A stretch of DNA of 64,000 bases from Plotosus lineatus (GCA_024760905.1 CM045733.1:39990001-40054000), one strand, 5' to 3'. Numbered from the stretch's first letter, positions 10,010 through 22,222 are shown. Numbers and translations are program-made. Notes: generated by a model not told the origin, from the sequence alone.

Positions 10010-12087
10010 AGTGGAACTATGGCAGGAAAAGGTAGAGAGCTGGCTGACATGATGCAGAGGAGGAAGGTGGACATACTCTGTGTTTAGGAGACCAGGTGGA
10101 AAGGTAGCAAGGCTAGAACCATAGGAGCAGGGTTTAAGCTGTTTTTTTCATGGTGTGAATGGGAAGAGAAATGGAGTCGGAGTCATCTTGAAGGAGGAGT
10201 TTGTCAGGAATGTTCTAGAAGTGAAAAGAGTGTCAGACAGAGTGATGAGTCTCCAGTTAGAAATTGAAGGTGTGATGTTCAATGTTGTTCGTGCTTATGC
10301 CCCACAGGCAGGATGTGAGCGAGAAGAGAAGGAGAGATTCTGGAGTGAGTTAGATGAAGTGATGCAGAGTACCCCCAGAGGTGAAAGAGTGGTCATTGGG
10401 GCAGACTTCAATGGACATGTTGGTGCAGGAAACAAAGGGGACGAGGAAGTGATGGGTAGGTTTGATATCCAGGACAGGAACGCAGAAGGACAGATGTTGG
10501 TAGATCTTGCAAAAAGGATGGAAATGGCTGTAGTGAATACTTTCTTCCAGAAGAGAGAGGAACATAGGGTGACTTATAAAAGTGGTGGTAGGAGCACACA
10601 GGTAGACTACATCTTATGGAGGTGATGTAAATTAAAGGAAGTCAGTGACTGCAAAGTAGTAGCGGGTGAGAGTGTTGCCAAACAGCATAGGATGGTGGTG
10701 TGCAGGATGATGCTGATGGTGAGGAAGGTGAAGAAGGCAAAGGTAGAGCAGAAGACAAAGTGGTGGAAGCTGAAAAAGGAAGAGTGTCGGGTTGTCTTCA
10801 AGGAGGAGTTGAAACAGGCTTTGGGTGGTCAGGAAGTGCTTCCAGATGACTGGACAACTACAGCTAATGTGATCAGGGCGACAGGCAGGAGAATACTCGG
10901 TGTGTCATCTGGAAGGAGAGTACATAAGGAGACTTGGTGGTGGAATGAAGAAGTGCAGTAGTGTGCACAAAGGAAGAGGTTAGCTAAGAAGAAGTGGGAC
11001 ATTGAGAAAACCGAAGAGAGTAAACAGGAGTACAGGGAGACACAGCGTAAGGCAAAAGTAGCAGTGTCAAAGACCAAACAGAGCGCATATGATGACTTGT
11101 ATGCTCGGTTGGAAAGTAAAGAGGGAGAAAATTATTTATACAGGTTGGCACAGCAGAGAAATAGAGATGGGAAGGACTGCAGCAAGTTCGATTGATAAAG
11201 GACAGACAGGGAAATGTATTGACAGAAGTGTGCTGGGAAGATAGAAAGAGGAAAATGACAGAGAACAAAGAGTGGAAGAGGTGACTGTGGAGGACTAGGA
11301 AGTAGCAAAGATTAGTAAGGGTGAAGTGAGGAGGGCATTGAAGAGGATGAAGAATGGAAAGGCAGTTGGTCCTGATGACATACCGGTGGAGGTATGGAAG
11401 TGTCTAGGAGAGGTAGCAGTAGATTTTCTGACAAGAACACTCAACAAGGTCTTAGAGACTAAGAGGATGCCAGAGGAATGGAGGAGAAGTGTGCTGGTGC
11501 CCATTTTTAAGAACAAGGGAGACGTGCAGAGTTGTGGCAACTACAGAGGGATAAAGTTGATGAGCCATACGATGAAGTTATGGGAAAGAATAGTGGAAGC
11601 AAGACTAAGGGCAGAGGTCAGCATTTGTGAACAACAGTCTGATTTCATGCCAAGAAAGAGCACCACAGATGCAGTGTTTGCTTTGAGGATGTTAATGGAG
11701 AAGTACAGAGATGGTCAGACGGAGCTACATTGTGCCTTTGTGGATCTGGAGAAAGCATATGACAGGGTGCCGAGAGAAGAACTGTGGTATTGCATGAGGA
11801 AGTCTGGAGCGGCAGAGAAGTATGTTAGAGTGGTGCAGGACATGTATGAGAGATGTAAGAGAGTGGTGAGGTGTGCTGTCAGTGTGACAGGAGAGTTCAA
11901 GGTGGAGGTGGGACTGCATCAAGGGTCAGCTCTGAACCCCTTCTTGTTTGCGATGGTGATGGACAGGCTGGCAGACGAGTTTAGGCAAGAATCACCATGG
12001 ACTATCAGGTTTGCAGATGACATTGTGATCTGTAGTGAGAACAGAGAACAAGTGCAGGGAACTCTAGAGAGGTGGAGGTATGCCCTG
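10010..12087 (+). mobile_element. RTE-clade LINE copy b, 5'-truncated and interrupted
   Basis: It begins at the start of the endonuclease (TGGAACTATGGCAGG) and stops inside the reverse transcriptase, just after the palm block ERWRYAL. Unrelated sequence follows to about 12,531, where copy c starts with its own 5' untranslated region. The copy has no 3' end of its own. RTE elements mobilise by target-primed reverse transcription, and this one cannot. Confidence 0.9.
10155..12087 (+). pseudogene. RTE endonuclease/reverse-transcriptase pseudogene (copy b)
   Basis: Three main open pieces are present. 10,155-10,625 is the APE-type endonuclease, with GADFNGHVG and STQVDYIL. 10,692-10,961 is the linker, with KTKWWKLKKEE and LPDDWTTTANVI. 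11,326-12,087 is the RT, with KMKNGKAVGPDDIP, SVLVPIFKNKGD, CAFVDLEKAYDRVP, HQGSAL and the catalytic FADD at 12,010-12,021. Breaks include a TAG at 10,085-10,087, where the endonuclease Glu (QETRW) block should continue, a stop near 10,623, and frameshifts at 11,100-11,320. The C-terminal third is missing. Family enzymes nick DNA and reverse-transcribe their RNA; this one is dead. Assignment to the RTE clade (BovB/Expander-like) is from remembered family motifs. Confidence 0.88.
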
Positions 12088-12531
12088 TTTTCTGAAGTGC
12101 ATGCGCGGCTGCCGCACACCTCCAGATCCTACACAGATAACTTCATTATCTTGGACCCGGGACTGGGGCCGGTGGGTTAAATGGTGTGCCTTGGCAATGC
12201 TGAGTGGTTTTGATGTGCAGGATGATGTTTCCTGTGGTGTCACAGGAGGAATGGTATCATTAACAATGATTTGTGATGGTCATGATTTAACACTATAAAG
12301 ACTTTTAAAGCTTCACGCGAGCGGGGTCAGGTTGAGTCGAGTTGGGTCAACATGGGGCTGAGTGAGACACAAACCATGAATCATATGTGAGCCATTCCAC
12401 CGATAGTATGCTCTTGTGTCCAAAAATGAAAAATGGCCTTTTTACACAGTCAGATAGAGGAAGCCCAAAGCTGCACAATGCAGCAAAAAGTTTGTCAATA
12501 CCTTGAAAACTGACCGAGCTATGCCATTTCA
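12088..12531. other. Unassigned insert between two RTE copies
   Basis: 444 bp with no match to the RTE or other elements in this window. It starts TTTTCTGAAGTGCATGCGCG, is GC-richer in the first 100 bp (GACCCGGGACTGGGGCCGG), and ends near AACTGACCGAGCTATGCCAT. It may be part of another interspersed repeat. Confidence 0.5.
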
Positions 12532-14388
12532 TAAGGAGGGGGGCACAAGCCAGTGTTTACCCTCACACCGGTCCCAAGCCCGAATAAATGCAGAGGGTTG
12601 CGACAGGAAGGGCATCCGGCGTAAAATTTCTGCCAAAATTGTTGTGCAAATGATCAAAACAAATTTCATACCGGATCAGTCGAGGCAAGGGTTAACAACA
12701 ACCGCCATCAGTGCTGTTAAACAACAGGGTGCTGGTGGAAATTGGACTAATGTTGGTTGAAGAAGGAGAGGCGGGACGCGTGTCTGTAGGCAGAGAGAGA
12801 AGAGGAAAGGCGTGAGAATAGGACTTGAAGTAGGAACTTTGAATGGTGAAACTATGATAGGTAACGGAAGAGAGCTGGCTGACATGATGCAGAGGAGGAA
12901 GGTGGACATACTGTGTGTTCAAGTGACCAGGTGGAAAGATAGCAAGGCTAAAGCTTAGGAGCAGGGTGTAAGATGATTTTTCATAATGTGGATGGGAAGA
13001 GAAATGGTGTAGGAGTCGTCTTGAAGGAGGGGTTTATCAGGAATGTTCTCGAAGTGAAAAGAGTGTCAGACAGAGTGATGAGTCTCAAGTTAGAAATTGA
13101 AGGTGTGATGTTCAACGTGATTAGTGATTATGCCACACAGGCAGGATGTGAGCGAGAAGAGAAGAAGAGATTCTGGAGTGAGTTAGATAAAGTGATGCAG
13201 AGTACCCCCAGAGGCCAGCATCTGTGAACAACAGTTTGGTTTCATGCCAAGAAAGAGCATCTCAGATACAGTGTTTGCTTTGAGGATGTTAATAGAGAAG
13301 TACAGAGAAGGCCAGAGGGAGCTGCATTGTGCGTTTGTGGATCTGGAGAAAGCATATGACAGTGTGCTGAGAGAGAGAGACTGTGGTATTGCATGAGGAA
13401 GTCTAGAGTAGCAGAGAAGTATGTTAGAGTGGTGCAGGACATGAATGGAAGATGTAAGACAGTGGTGAGGTGTGCTGTCGGTGTGACAGAAGAATTCAAG
13501 GTGAAGGCAGGACTGCATCAAGGGTCAGCTCTGAACCCCTTCTTGTTTGCGATGGTGATGGACAGGCTGGCAGACGAGTTTAGGCAAGAATCACCATGGA
13601 CTATCAGGTTTGCAGATGACATTGTGATCTGTAGTGAGAACAGAGAACAAGTGCAGGGAACTCTAGAGAGGTGGAGGTATGCCCTGGAAAGGAGAGGAAT
13701 GAAGGTGAGCCTCAGTAAGACAGAATACATGTGTGTGAACGACAAGAACCCAACAGGAACAGTGAGGTTACAGGGAGCAGAGATAAGGAAGGTGGAGGAT
13801 TTTAAGTACTTAGGCTCAACAATCCAGAGCAATGGAGAGTGTGGAAAAGAGGTGAAGAAGCGTGTCCAGGCAGGTTGGAATGGTTGGAGAAAAGTGTCCG
13901 TTGTGATGTGTGATAGGAAGGTATCGGCAAGAATGAAAGGAAAAGTGTACAAGACGGTGTTGAGTCCAGCAGTGTTGTATGGTTTAGAAAAAGTGGCGTT
14001 GATGAAAAGACAGGAGGCAGAGCTGGAGGTAGCAGAGATGAAAGTGTTGAGGTTCTCTTTGAGAGTAACGAGGATGGATAGGATCAGAAATGAGTACATC
14101 AGAGGGACAGCACATTTAAGAGGTTTTGGAGACAAAGTCATAGAGGCTAGATTGAGATGGTTTGGACATGTACAGAGGAGGGATAGTGAGTATATTGGTA
14201 GTAGGATGCTGAGGTTGGAACTACCATGCAGAAGGCCCAGAGGAAGACCAAAGAGAAGACGTATGGGTGTTCAAGGAGGACATGAAGGTAGTTCGTGTAA
14301 GAGAAGAAGATGCAGAGGATAGGGTGAGATGGAGGCAGATGATTCGCTGTGGTGACCCCTGAAGGGAACATCTGAAATGAAAAGAAGG
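12532..14388 (+). mobile_element. RTE-clade LINE copy c, internally deleted
   Basis: It has the 5' untranslated region (GTCCCAAGCCCGAATAAATG, ATACCGGATCAGTCGAGG), the first part of the endonuclease, a large deletion at about 13,213, then the RT palm and the complete 3' end to GAAATGAAAAGAAGG. The deletion joins the endonuclease STPRG block to the RT ICEQQFGFMPRKS block across a shared CAGAGG, suggesting microhomology-mediated loss. Confidence 0.92.
12973..14322 (+). pseudogene. RTE ORF pseudogene (copy c), deleted endonuclease-RT fusion
   Basis: 12,973-13,212 encodes the early endonuclease (GKRNGVGVVLKEGF, LEVKRVSDRVMSLKLEIEGV). After the deletion, 13,393-14,322 is open for 309 codons: HQGSAL, FADD at 13,609-13,620, YLGSTIQSNGECGKEVKKRV, AGWNGWRK, LYGLEKVALMKRQEAELEVA, RFGHVQRRDSE-like and RPRGRPKRRR. 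A frameshift before the last block makes the C-terminus differ from CCGDP. The first RT motifs are also disrupted (13,220-13,390). No activity is expected. Confidence 0.88.
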
Positions 14389-14495
14389 CCTTGTTTTGTG
14401 GCATTTTCCTTAACTTCCGATGAATATTAAAAAAAAAAAAAAATGCGATGCACTGAAGTTTGTGCATACATTGAAGCACGAAGTAGCGAGGGATA

Positions 14496-14780
<285 letters not shown>

Positions 14781-15547
14781 GCTGACATACTCTAGTATAA
14801 AGTATAAGATTAAAAAAAAAAAAAAAAAAAAAGTCCACAAATTAATTACTGACAATAAAAATATTCAAGCTCACTAAATAACCTGAAATTGCATTCTTAA
14901 AGTTAATTGGCTGTCAGGTTTTATGACACAACAACACTCTTAACTCTTAACTGAGATATTCCAGTGTAGTTTTCATCTTAAAAATTGAAGTAACGTGGAT
15001 TGTTTATGATGTTGAAAGCTCTCTGTGCTTTTTCTCTTAGTTCATACACTGCCGGTTTGAATGAAGTGAGAGAAATCTCTGTTTCTGTTGTTTTCTGTCT
15101 CCTTTCCTTGTCTTTCTGTATCTCTCTGTGCATTGCTCTCTCCATTTCTCACTTTCTCTTTCTCTCTGGTGATCTTCCCCGAGGTCATTCGAAGAACAGA
15201 TGTGTGTTAAAGTCTGCAGTGAGGAGGGTTTTAATGTTTCGTGTCTCTAAGTGCTTCATTATATCTCATCAACGCAATTCCCTTGTTTCTCTTAGCAACA
15301 CCTGACAAGAGCACACTACACTCTTCAGGAAATTATCATACACACCTTTCGATTTATTAAACTTTTAAGGTCTTGAAGGAAGTCCTTCCTTCCAGTAATA
15401 AAAAAACAACAACAACAAAAAAACCCCAATAATTTTGTTCTGATGTTTCAATGCTCTCTTCTTTCTTCAGGTATTTTTTTCTGGAACAGTATTCGCCCAA
15501 AAGTCTTACCTCATCTTAATTATTTTGCCATTTTTACAAAGAACCAA

Positions 15548-16085
15548 CACTGGACACTCCTTCCATAGATGTGTGTCTCCTTACTGAACATTGTATCATT
15601 GTTATGGTTTGTGTTTTGTGGGCTTTTATTTTGGTTGTTCTGTGGTTCCTTGATTTTGTTCTAATCCTGTTTTCTCCCCAGCAGTGCAGGCGGTGGCTGA
15701 GGGGCGTGGCTGACCTACTTATGGCTGAGTGCAGCAGCACACACTTGATCCCCCTCTTCAATCAACTCACTAAAAAGACCAGCTGCACCTTCACCTTGCT
15801 GCCAGAAGATTGATTCCGCTCATTTGGTCCCTACCTTGTGTTCTCCCCTGGCTCCTGGTTTTTGCTCTGTGGTCACCCAGCCTTCCCAGCCACGGTCTCC
15901 AGTGTTTGTTACCGTTTATTTTCTTCTTTTCTGTGGTGCCTCCATTGTTTGTTGCTGTTTTCTTCAGTGTCTCCAGCGAGTTAATAAACCTTACCTGTTG
16001 TACTGTTTATTATCTCCTGCAATTCCTGGGTCCGGCTGAAAGTTCCACCCCTCAACATCCACCGGACACATCTCTGTAGCACTAG
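15548..16085 (+). mobile_element. Possible solo LTR or LTR-like repeat
   Basis: T-rich pol II-like sequence with GGGGCGTGGCTGACC, CCTGGCTCCTGGTTTTTGCT and a polyadenylation signal AATAAACC near 15,983, followed by CTGGGTCCGGCTGAAAG. This order resembles fish LTRs, in which the signal lies close to the end. No matching second LTR, primer-binding site or internal gene is visible, and the ends are not defined. The frames crossing it are not protein-like. Confidence 0.3.
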
Positions 16086-16813
16086 GATGAACATTAGGGG
16101 GAGCACTACTGAGCTTCTGTTATAAAACCTTACATCACTATACTGTTGAATTATTTCTTTATTCATTTATTTATTTTACTAACAGGGTGTTGATAAATTT
16201 TATATCACAACATATTTTACAATAGGTGAAAGTTTATATTCACATTCTGAAGGCTGGTTGGTTTTTGTGTTTTGATTTATGCTGCAATAACACTCACAGT
16301 TGCAGCTCAGCTCAAAATATCTCTGTTGTTTTGTTTTTTACTGCATTATTTCAAATAATCTGTCATTTATTGTGATAAAATTTCTATCGTAACCACCCTC
16401 AGAGGTAGCCTTGTACACCACACTTTTGTTTGTGTGTTTAGGTGTTGAAATGATTAAAAAACTGGTTGCTATTTAAGAAAGAGAAGCATATTGTTGGGAG
16501 CATTAATTGTGCTTGGCATTTCATTGCACTGAATTCAGATTCAAATGAAACAGATGACTGAAATGTTAAGATATCAGAATTTAATTATCTTTCTTTATTC
16601 AGATAACCTTTTTGGAAACTGAACTCTAGTGTAATTGAGTTTCACTATCACATAGCAGGGTGTTGATGTGTCAGAATAGTTAGCAGTAGCAGGTAATGTG
16701 GCTGTTATATCCTTATAGCTAACAGGAATTTTTTACATTAAAGCAACTTCAGCAAGAGAATATCTGGGGAGATTTCCACTATAGAATTGCTGGTTTAGTC
16801 TTATCTGAAAGCA

Positions 16814-16932
<119 letters not shown>

Positions 16933-17054
16933 GGAGGGGGCACTGTCCCTCTTTGTGTAAATCTTTAAAGCCACTCTCTTATCGTCTCATCTCACATACT
17001 TGCTGAAGCAAATCGGCGTCACATCTCGAATCGATCCTTATGGGGCATCTCACT

Positions 17055-17222
17055 CACCGTCTGCACTCATCCATCTCTGTCTATCTCTCCCTCCCTTCCC
17101 CTCTCTCACTTGTCTCACTACTCTTCTGTCTGTTCTGGTTGTGTCCACCCCTCCTGTCTCTCATTCTCTCTCCTCTCTCTCTCTCTCTCTCGCTCTATCT
17201 ATCTCTGTGTGTGTGTGTGTGT
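17055..17222 (+). repeat. Pyrimidine-rich tract
   Basis: CTCTCT/CCCTTCCC-rich DNA ending in (CT)n and (GT)n pieces at 17,165-17,222. The open frames through it are low-complexity Ser/Leu and not genes. Confidence 0.85.
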
Positions 17223-17383
17223 GTATGTGTTACTCTCCTCTTTCACTTGTTCATGCTTTCCTATTTGTCTCTCCTGGCTCTATCTACACCTCCCTTTCAT
17301 TTTTAATTTAATTAATAAACTAATACTCATAATTCCATAATGCCATAGCATTAATGAATTAAACAAGACATGCAAAGGAGGAG

Positions 17384-17384
<1 letters not shown>

Positions 17385-17456
<72 letters not shown>

Positions 17457-17469
17457 TATATATATATAA
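17385..17469 (+). repeat. (TA)n microsatellite
   Basis: About 40 TA units with one AAATAAA interruption near 17,448. Confidence 0.97.
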
Positions 17470-17850
17470 AAGCAAGGAAGAAAGCAATTTCTCTCTCCCT
17501 GACTTTATATCACTCACACTCTTCCTCTAACAGCTGCATCACAACACTCTTCATAATTTGTCCTCAGATAATTGCTTGGCCCCTGGTGCTCACTCCTTGT
17601 TTGGATAAAGATGGAGTGTTTTGATGAATGAGGTCACATGTGTTTCACACATTGGCTCAGATCTCAGCTCAATCCTCCAATATGCAGACAGGTGGGATTG
17701 TTCATCCACACACTAATTGAGCTGATTAAGTTGTGGTGCGCCATGCAGTTATTCAGTGGGCATGGAAATAGAAAATAATTACACCAGAATTAAATGTATT
17801 TCATTAATATACCTTTTAATATTTTTAAGGTTAGTGATCATGTTCTAGAT

Positions 17851-18100
17851 CAGGGGTTGGCAACTTTTGCCATCGAAAGAGCCATTTGGACGTGTTTTCC
17901 ACAGTAAATAAAACACCGGGAGCCACAGATCTTTTTTTGAGATTTTAAATCAAATAATACTGCATTTCCCTTTAGGTTAATATAAAAAACAATGTGTTGC
18001 ATTGTTCTGAACAACTGCAGAGACAATTAAATTATAATTCTGCTTGCAACAAAAACATTTAGATTCAAAAAAGAGGTTGAATAAAAAGTTACTTTCAATG
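17851..18100 (+). mobile_element. hAT-type terminal fragment (CAGGGGTTGGCAACTTTT)
   Basis: CAGGGGTTGGCAACTTTTGC, GAAAGAGCCATTTGGA and GGGAGCCACAGATC form a hAT terminus of the type also seen at 38,975. A SINE begins at about 18,121 downstream. No transposase frame remains and the right limit is approximate. Confidence 0.6.
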
Positions 18101-18120
18101 AAAATTCCCAATGTCTGTTT

Positions 18121-18424
18121 GGGTTCTGAGGCAATGGGGTTCAAACCCCACTCTCCACAGGTTGTCACTGTCCCCCCAGTGCAGCTAAGTGGGTTATCAA
18201 AGGCTGGCAGTGTCTCTCACTGTCTTTGGTGTGAGGTTCAAGTAAAAGAACCATTGCTGACTTTCAACAAGAGTAGCTGCATAGCTATCAGTGTCTTCCT
18301 GCCCTGTGATGACCTGGTGAGCTGTCCAGGGTGTACTCTGCCCTTGCCCAGAGTCAGATGGGATAGGTGCCAGCCTCCCTGCGGCCATATTTGGGATTAA
18401 ACAGTTCAGAAAATGAATGAATAT
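18121..18424 (+). mobile_element. tRNA-derived SINE, plus orientation, head partly lost
   Basis: B-box-like GGGTTCAAACCCC at 18,136-18,148, then CTCTCCACAGGTTGTCACTG, AAAGAACCATTGCTGACTTT, GAGCTGTCCAGGGTGTACTC and CAGCCTCCCTGCGGCC. The tail is CAGAAAATGAATGAATATG. Confidence 0.88.
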
Positions 18425-19025
18425 GTTTGAGTCCTTCTTGTATTTTTATAAAGAAAAAGAACATCTATCCCACAAAGCAAGGGACGGGGTGCAGCCAGAT
18501 GTGTTAACAGGTTGGGTATCCTACCTCACCATCGCTCCTTCATGGGATCTTCTTTTTCTTTATTCGTTATATTAATGTTGTTTTGTCACAGTTTTAAATT
18601 ACAAAAACAACAGCAACATAGAAAAGTATGTGAAGACTTTTTTTTAAGAAGGAGCCTGCGCAACATTCTTTTAAATAATATTAATGCTTGATACTGCACT
18701 GACCGACCCATTCTCAGAGTGGACTGAACCAGACAGCAGTCTTTTATTTTGTCACTGGGAAGAGAGTTATTTAATTTGAAGATTGCTGTGTATAAACCAG
18801 ATCTCATCCATCACCTCTTACTTAAGCTGTAATTTGTGTTCCTGGATTACAAACCTGGCAGCGGAAAAATCTCTCTCGCTTTCTGCACTGGTGCTGGGAT
18901 GGTGAGAACACTCCTTGTGATGAGCACAAGGGTTTGGAAATACCACTGCATGGTCCCTCCACCAAGAGAGCAGATCAAAAACACTGAGAGTTTTAACGTA
19001 GATGATTAATATAACAATAGCCAAG

Positions 19026-21858
19026 AATGCAGCCATGAGGCGGGGCGGGGGGGCACTAACCAGTGTCTCCCCCTTATGCCAGTCCCAAGCCTGGAGAAAT
19101 GCAGAGGGTTGTGTCAGGAAGGGCATCTAACCTAAAACCAATGGCAAACTTTATAATGCAAATCACAAATATTACCTCCATACCGGATCGGTCGAGGCCC
19201 AGGTTAACAACGACCGCCATCAGTGCCGTCAACCAACAGGGTGCTGATGGAAATTGGACTACTGTTGGTCGAAGACGTCAAAGAAGGAGAGGCGGGAGGC
19301 GTGTCCGTAGGCAGAGAGAGAAGAGGAAAAGCATGAGTCTATGACTGAGAATAGGGATTTTGAATGTTGGAACTATGCAAGGAAAAGATAGAGATCTGGC
19401 TGACATGATGCAGAGGAGGAAGGTGGACATTCTGTGTGTTCAGGAGACCAGGTGGAAAGGTAGCAAAGCTGAAAGCTTAGGAGCAGGGTTTAAGCTGTTT
19501 TATCATGGTGTGGATGGGAAGAGAAATGGAGTAGGAGTCGTCTTGAAGGAGAGGTTGGTCAGAAAGGTTCTAGAAGTGAAAAGAGTGTCAGACAGAGTGA
19601 TGAGTCTCAAGTTAGAAATTGAAGGTGTGATGGTCAATGTTGTTAGTGCTTATGTCCCACAGGCAGGATGTGAGCGAGAAGAGAAGGAGAGATTCTGGAG
19701 TGAGTTAGATGAAGTGATGCAGAGTACCCCCAGGGGTGAAAGAGTGGTCATTGGTGCAGACTTCAATGGACATGTTGGTGCAGGCAACAGAGGGGACAAG
19801 GAAGTGATGGGCAGGTTTGGTATCCAGGACAGGAACACAGAAGGACAGATGTTGATGTTGGCTGTGGTGAATACTTTCTTCAAGAAGAAACAGGAGCATA
19901 GGGTGGCTTATAAAAGCAGAGATAGGAGCACACAGGTAGACTACATCTTGTGTAGGCGATGTAATTTGAAGGAAGTCAGTGACTGCAAAGTAGTAGTGGG
20001 TGAGAGTGTTGCGAAACAGCATAGGATGGTGGTGTGCAGGATGACGCTGATGGTCAGGAAGATGAAGAAGGCTAAGGCAGAGCAGAAGACAAAGTGGTGG
20101 AAGCTGAAAAAGGAAGAGGGTCGTGTTGCCTTCAAAGAGGAGTTGAAACAGGCTTTGGGTGGTCAGGAAGTGCTTCCAGATGACTGGACAACCACAGCAA
20201 ATGTGATCAGGGAGACAGGTAGGAGAGTACTTGGTGTGTCCTCTGGGAAATGTATTGACTGATGAAAGAAGTGTGCTGGGAAGATGGAAAGAGTACTTTG
20301 AAGAGCTGATGAATGAGGACAATGAGAGAGAAAAAAGAGGAGAAGAGGTGACCATTGAGGAGCAAGAAGTAGCAAAGATTAGTAAGGGTGAAGTGAGGAG
20401 GGCATTGAAGAGGATGAAGAATGGAAAGGCAGTTGGTCCTGATGATATACCTGTGGAGGTATGGAAGGGTCTCAGAGAGGTAGCAGTAGATTTTCTGACA
20501 TGAACATTGAACAAGGTCTTAGAGAGTGAGCAGATCCCGGAGGAATGGAGGAGAAGTGTGTTGGTGCCCATTTTTAAGAACAAGGGAGACATGCAGAGTT
20601 GTGGCAACTACAGAGGGATAAAGTTGATGAGCCATATGATGAAGTTATGGGAAAGAGGAGTGGAAGCTAGACTAAGGGCAGAGGTCGGCATTTTTGAACA
20701 ACATTTTGGTTTCATGCCAAGAAAGAGCACCACAGATGCAGTGTTTGCTTTGAGGATGTTAATAGAGAAGTACAGAGAAGGTCAGAGGGAACTGCATTGT
20801 GCCTTTGTGGATCTGGAAAAAGCATATGACAGGGTGCCAAGAGAAGAACTGTGGTATTGCATGAGGAAGTCTGGAGTGGTAGAGAAGTATGTTAGAGTGC
20901 TGCAGGACACGTATGAGAGATGTAAGACAGTGGTGAGGTGTGCTGTTGGCATGACCGACGAATTCAAGGTGGGGGTGGGACTGCATCAAGGATCAGCTCT
21001 GAGCCCCTTCTTGTTTGCGATGGTGATGGACAGGCTGACAGACGAGGTTAGGCAATAACCTCCATGGACCAAGATGTTTGCAGATGACAATGTGATCTGT
21101 AGTGAGAGCAGAGAACAAGTGGAGGAAAATCCAGAGAGGTGGAGGTATGCCCTGGAAAGGAGAGGAATGAAGGTTAGCCTCAGAACATCAGAATACATGT
21201 GCGTGAATGAGAAGGACCCAGGAGGAACGGTAATGTTACAGGGAGCAGAGATAACGAAGGTGGAGGATTTTAAGTACTTCGGCTCAACAATCCAGAGCAA
21301 TGGAGAGTGTGGAAAAGAGGTGAAGAAGCGTGTGCAGGCTGGTTGGAATGGTTGGAGAAAAGTGTCCGGTGTGATGTACGATAGGAGAGTATCAGCAAGA
21401 ATGAAAGGAAAAGTGTATAAGACGGTGATGAGGCCAGCGATGTTGTATGGTTTAGAAACAGTGGCACTGAGGAAAAAACAGGAGGCAGAACTGGAGGTAG
21501 CAGACATGAAAATGTTGAGGTTCTCTCTGGGAGTAACGAGGATGGATAGGATCAGAAATGAGTACATCAGAGGGACAGCCCATGTCAGATATTTTGGAGA
21601 CAAAGTCAGAGAGGCTAGATTGAGATGGTTTGAACATGTATAGAGGAGGGATAGTGAGTATATTGGCAGTAGGATGCTGAGGTTGGAACTACCAGGCAGA
21701 AGGCCTAGAGACCAAAGAAGAGATTTATGGATGTGGTGAAGAAAGACATGAAGGTCGTTCGAGTAAGAGAAGAAGATGCAGAGGACAGGGTGAGATGGAG
21801 GCGGATGATTTGCTGTGGCGACCCCTGAAGGGAGCAGCCGGAAGGAAAAGAAGAGGAG
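19026..21858 (+). mobile_element. RTE-clade LINE copy d, 2.8 kb, both ends present
   Basis: The 5' end GCAGCCATGAGGCGG and the untranslated region (CCAGTCCCAAGCCTGG, ATACCGGATCGGTCGAGG) are followed by the ORF and the 3' end GGAGCAGCCGGAAGGAAAAG with a short AAG-type tail. An internal deletion at about 20,246 removes the part between the VSSGR block and the NVLTDERS block. A (CA)n tract starts 13 bp past the tail. Confidence 0.93.
19360..21828 (+). pseudogene. RTE endonuclease/reverse-transcriptase pseudogene (copy d)
   Basis: 19,360-20,246 is open from NVGTM through QETRWKG, VIGADFNGHVGAG, VDYILCRRC and KTKWWKLKKEEG, giving a nearly whole APE-type endonuclease. It is shortened by a few codons at MLMLAVVNTFF. 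After the deletion the frame changes. 20,231-20,503 has the RT start (KRMKNGKAVGPDDIP); TGA at 20,501-20,503 interrupts it; 20,507-21,058 continues with FKNKGDMQSCGNYRG, FMPRKSTTDA, FVDLEKAYDRVP and HQGSALSPFLF. A TAA at 21,056-21,058 precedes the catalytic FADD (21,077-21,088), which is followed by Asn. 21,074-21,643 carries the rest, with a TAG at 21,641-21,643, then a frameshifted tail ending in CGDP. At least three stops plus the deletion make it inactive. Confidence 0.9.
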
Positions 21859-21870
21859 ATGTCCACAAGA

Positions 21871-21897
21871 ACACACACACACACACACACACACACG
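21871..21897 (+). repeat. (CA)n microsatellite
   Basis: About 13 CA units, 13 bp beyond an RTE 3' tail. Confidence 0.95.
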
Positions 21898-22127
21898 AAA
21901 GCACCCTTTTACATGATTACACCCTTAGTTGCCATGCCCTCTTACAGTAATTTGTTGTTCTTTTATTTTTGGTAAAAGGGTGGGTTGGGGGGGTGGGGGT
22001 GGGGGTGCACACAGCTCATATACAATCTTTGTGGTTCGTGAAAATGTGACCAAAATTGTGATTAGTGTGTGAGATATGTACACAGAATTCATTCTTGATT
22101 AGCCCCACCCACTTTATGTAAGCCTTT

Positions 22128-22222
22128 AGAAAGTGTTGAATGCTTTATTCATGCTTTATTCATTTAAAAGTGTTGAATGCTTTATTTATATAATGCTTTA
22201 TGTTGAATGCTTTATTCAGCAT
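22128..22222 (+). repeat. Short minisatellite, unit GTTGAATGCTTTATTCAT
   Basis: Three GTTGAATGCTTTAT units plus partial TGCTTTATTCAT and AATGCTTTAT copies. Confidence 0.85.

Noticed and set aside
17000..17340. Leu/Ser-rich frames at 17,000-17,340
   Set aside because: Three overlapping frames are open through a CT-rich tract, so this is low-complexity composition.
19705..20607. 300-codon minus-strand frame opposite RTE copy d
   Set aside because: It is a shadow of the RTE coding strand, rich in His/Ser/Leu/Phe from reverse-complemented purine-rich codons. Similar shadows at 13,518-14,141, 20,986-21,894 and 42,878-43,645 were dropped for the same reason.
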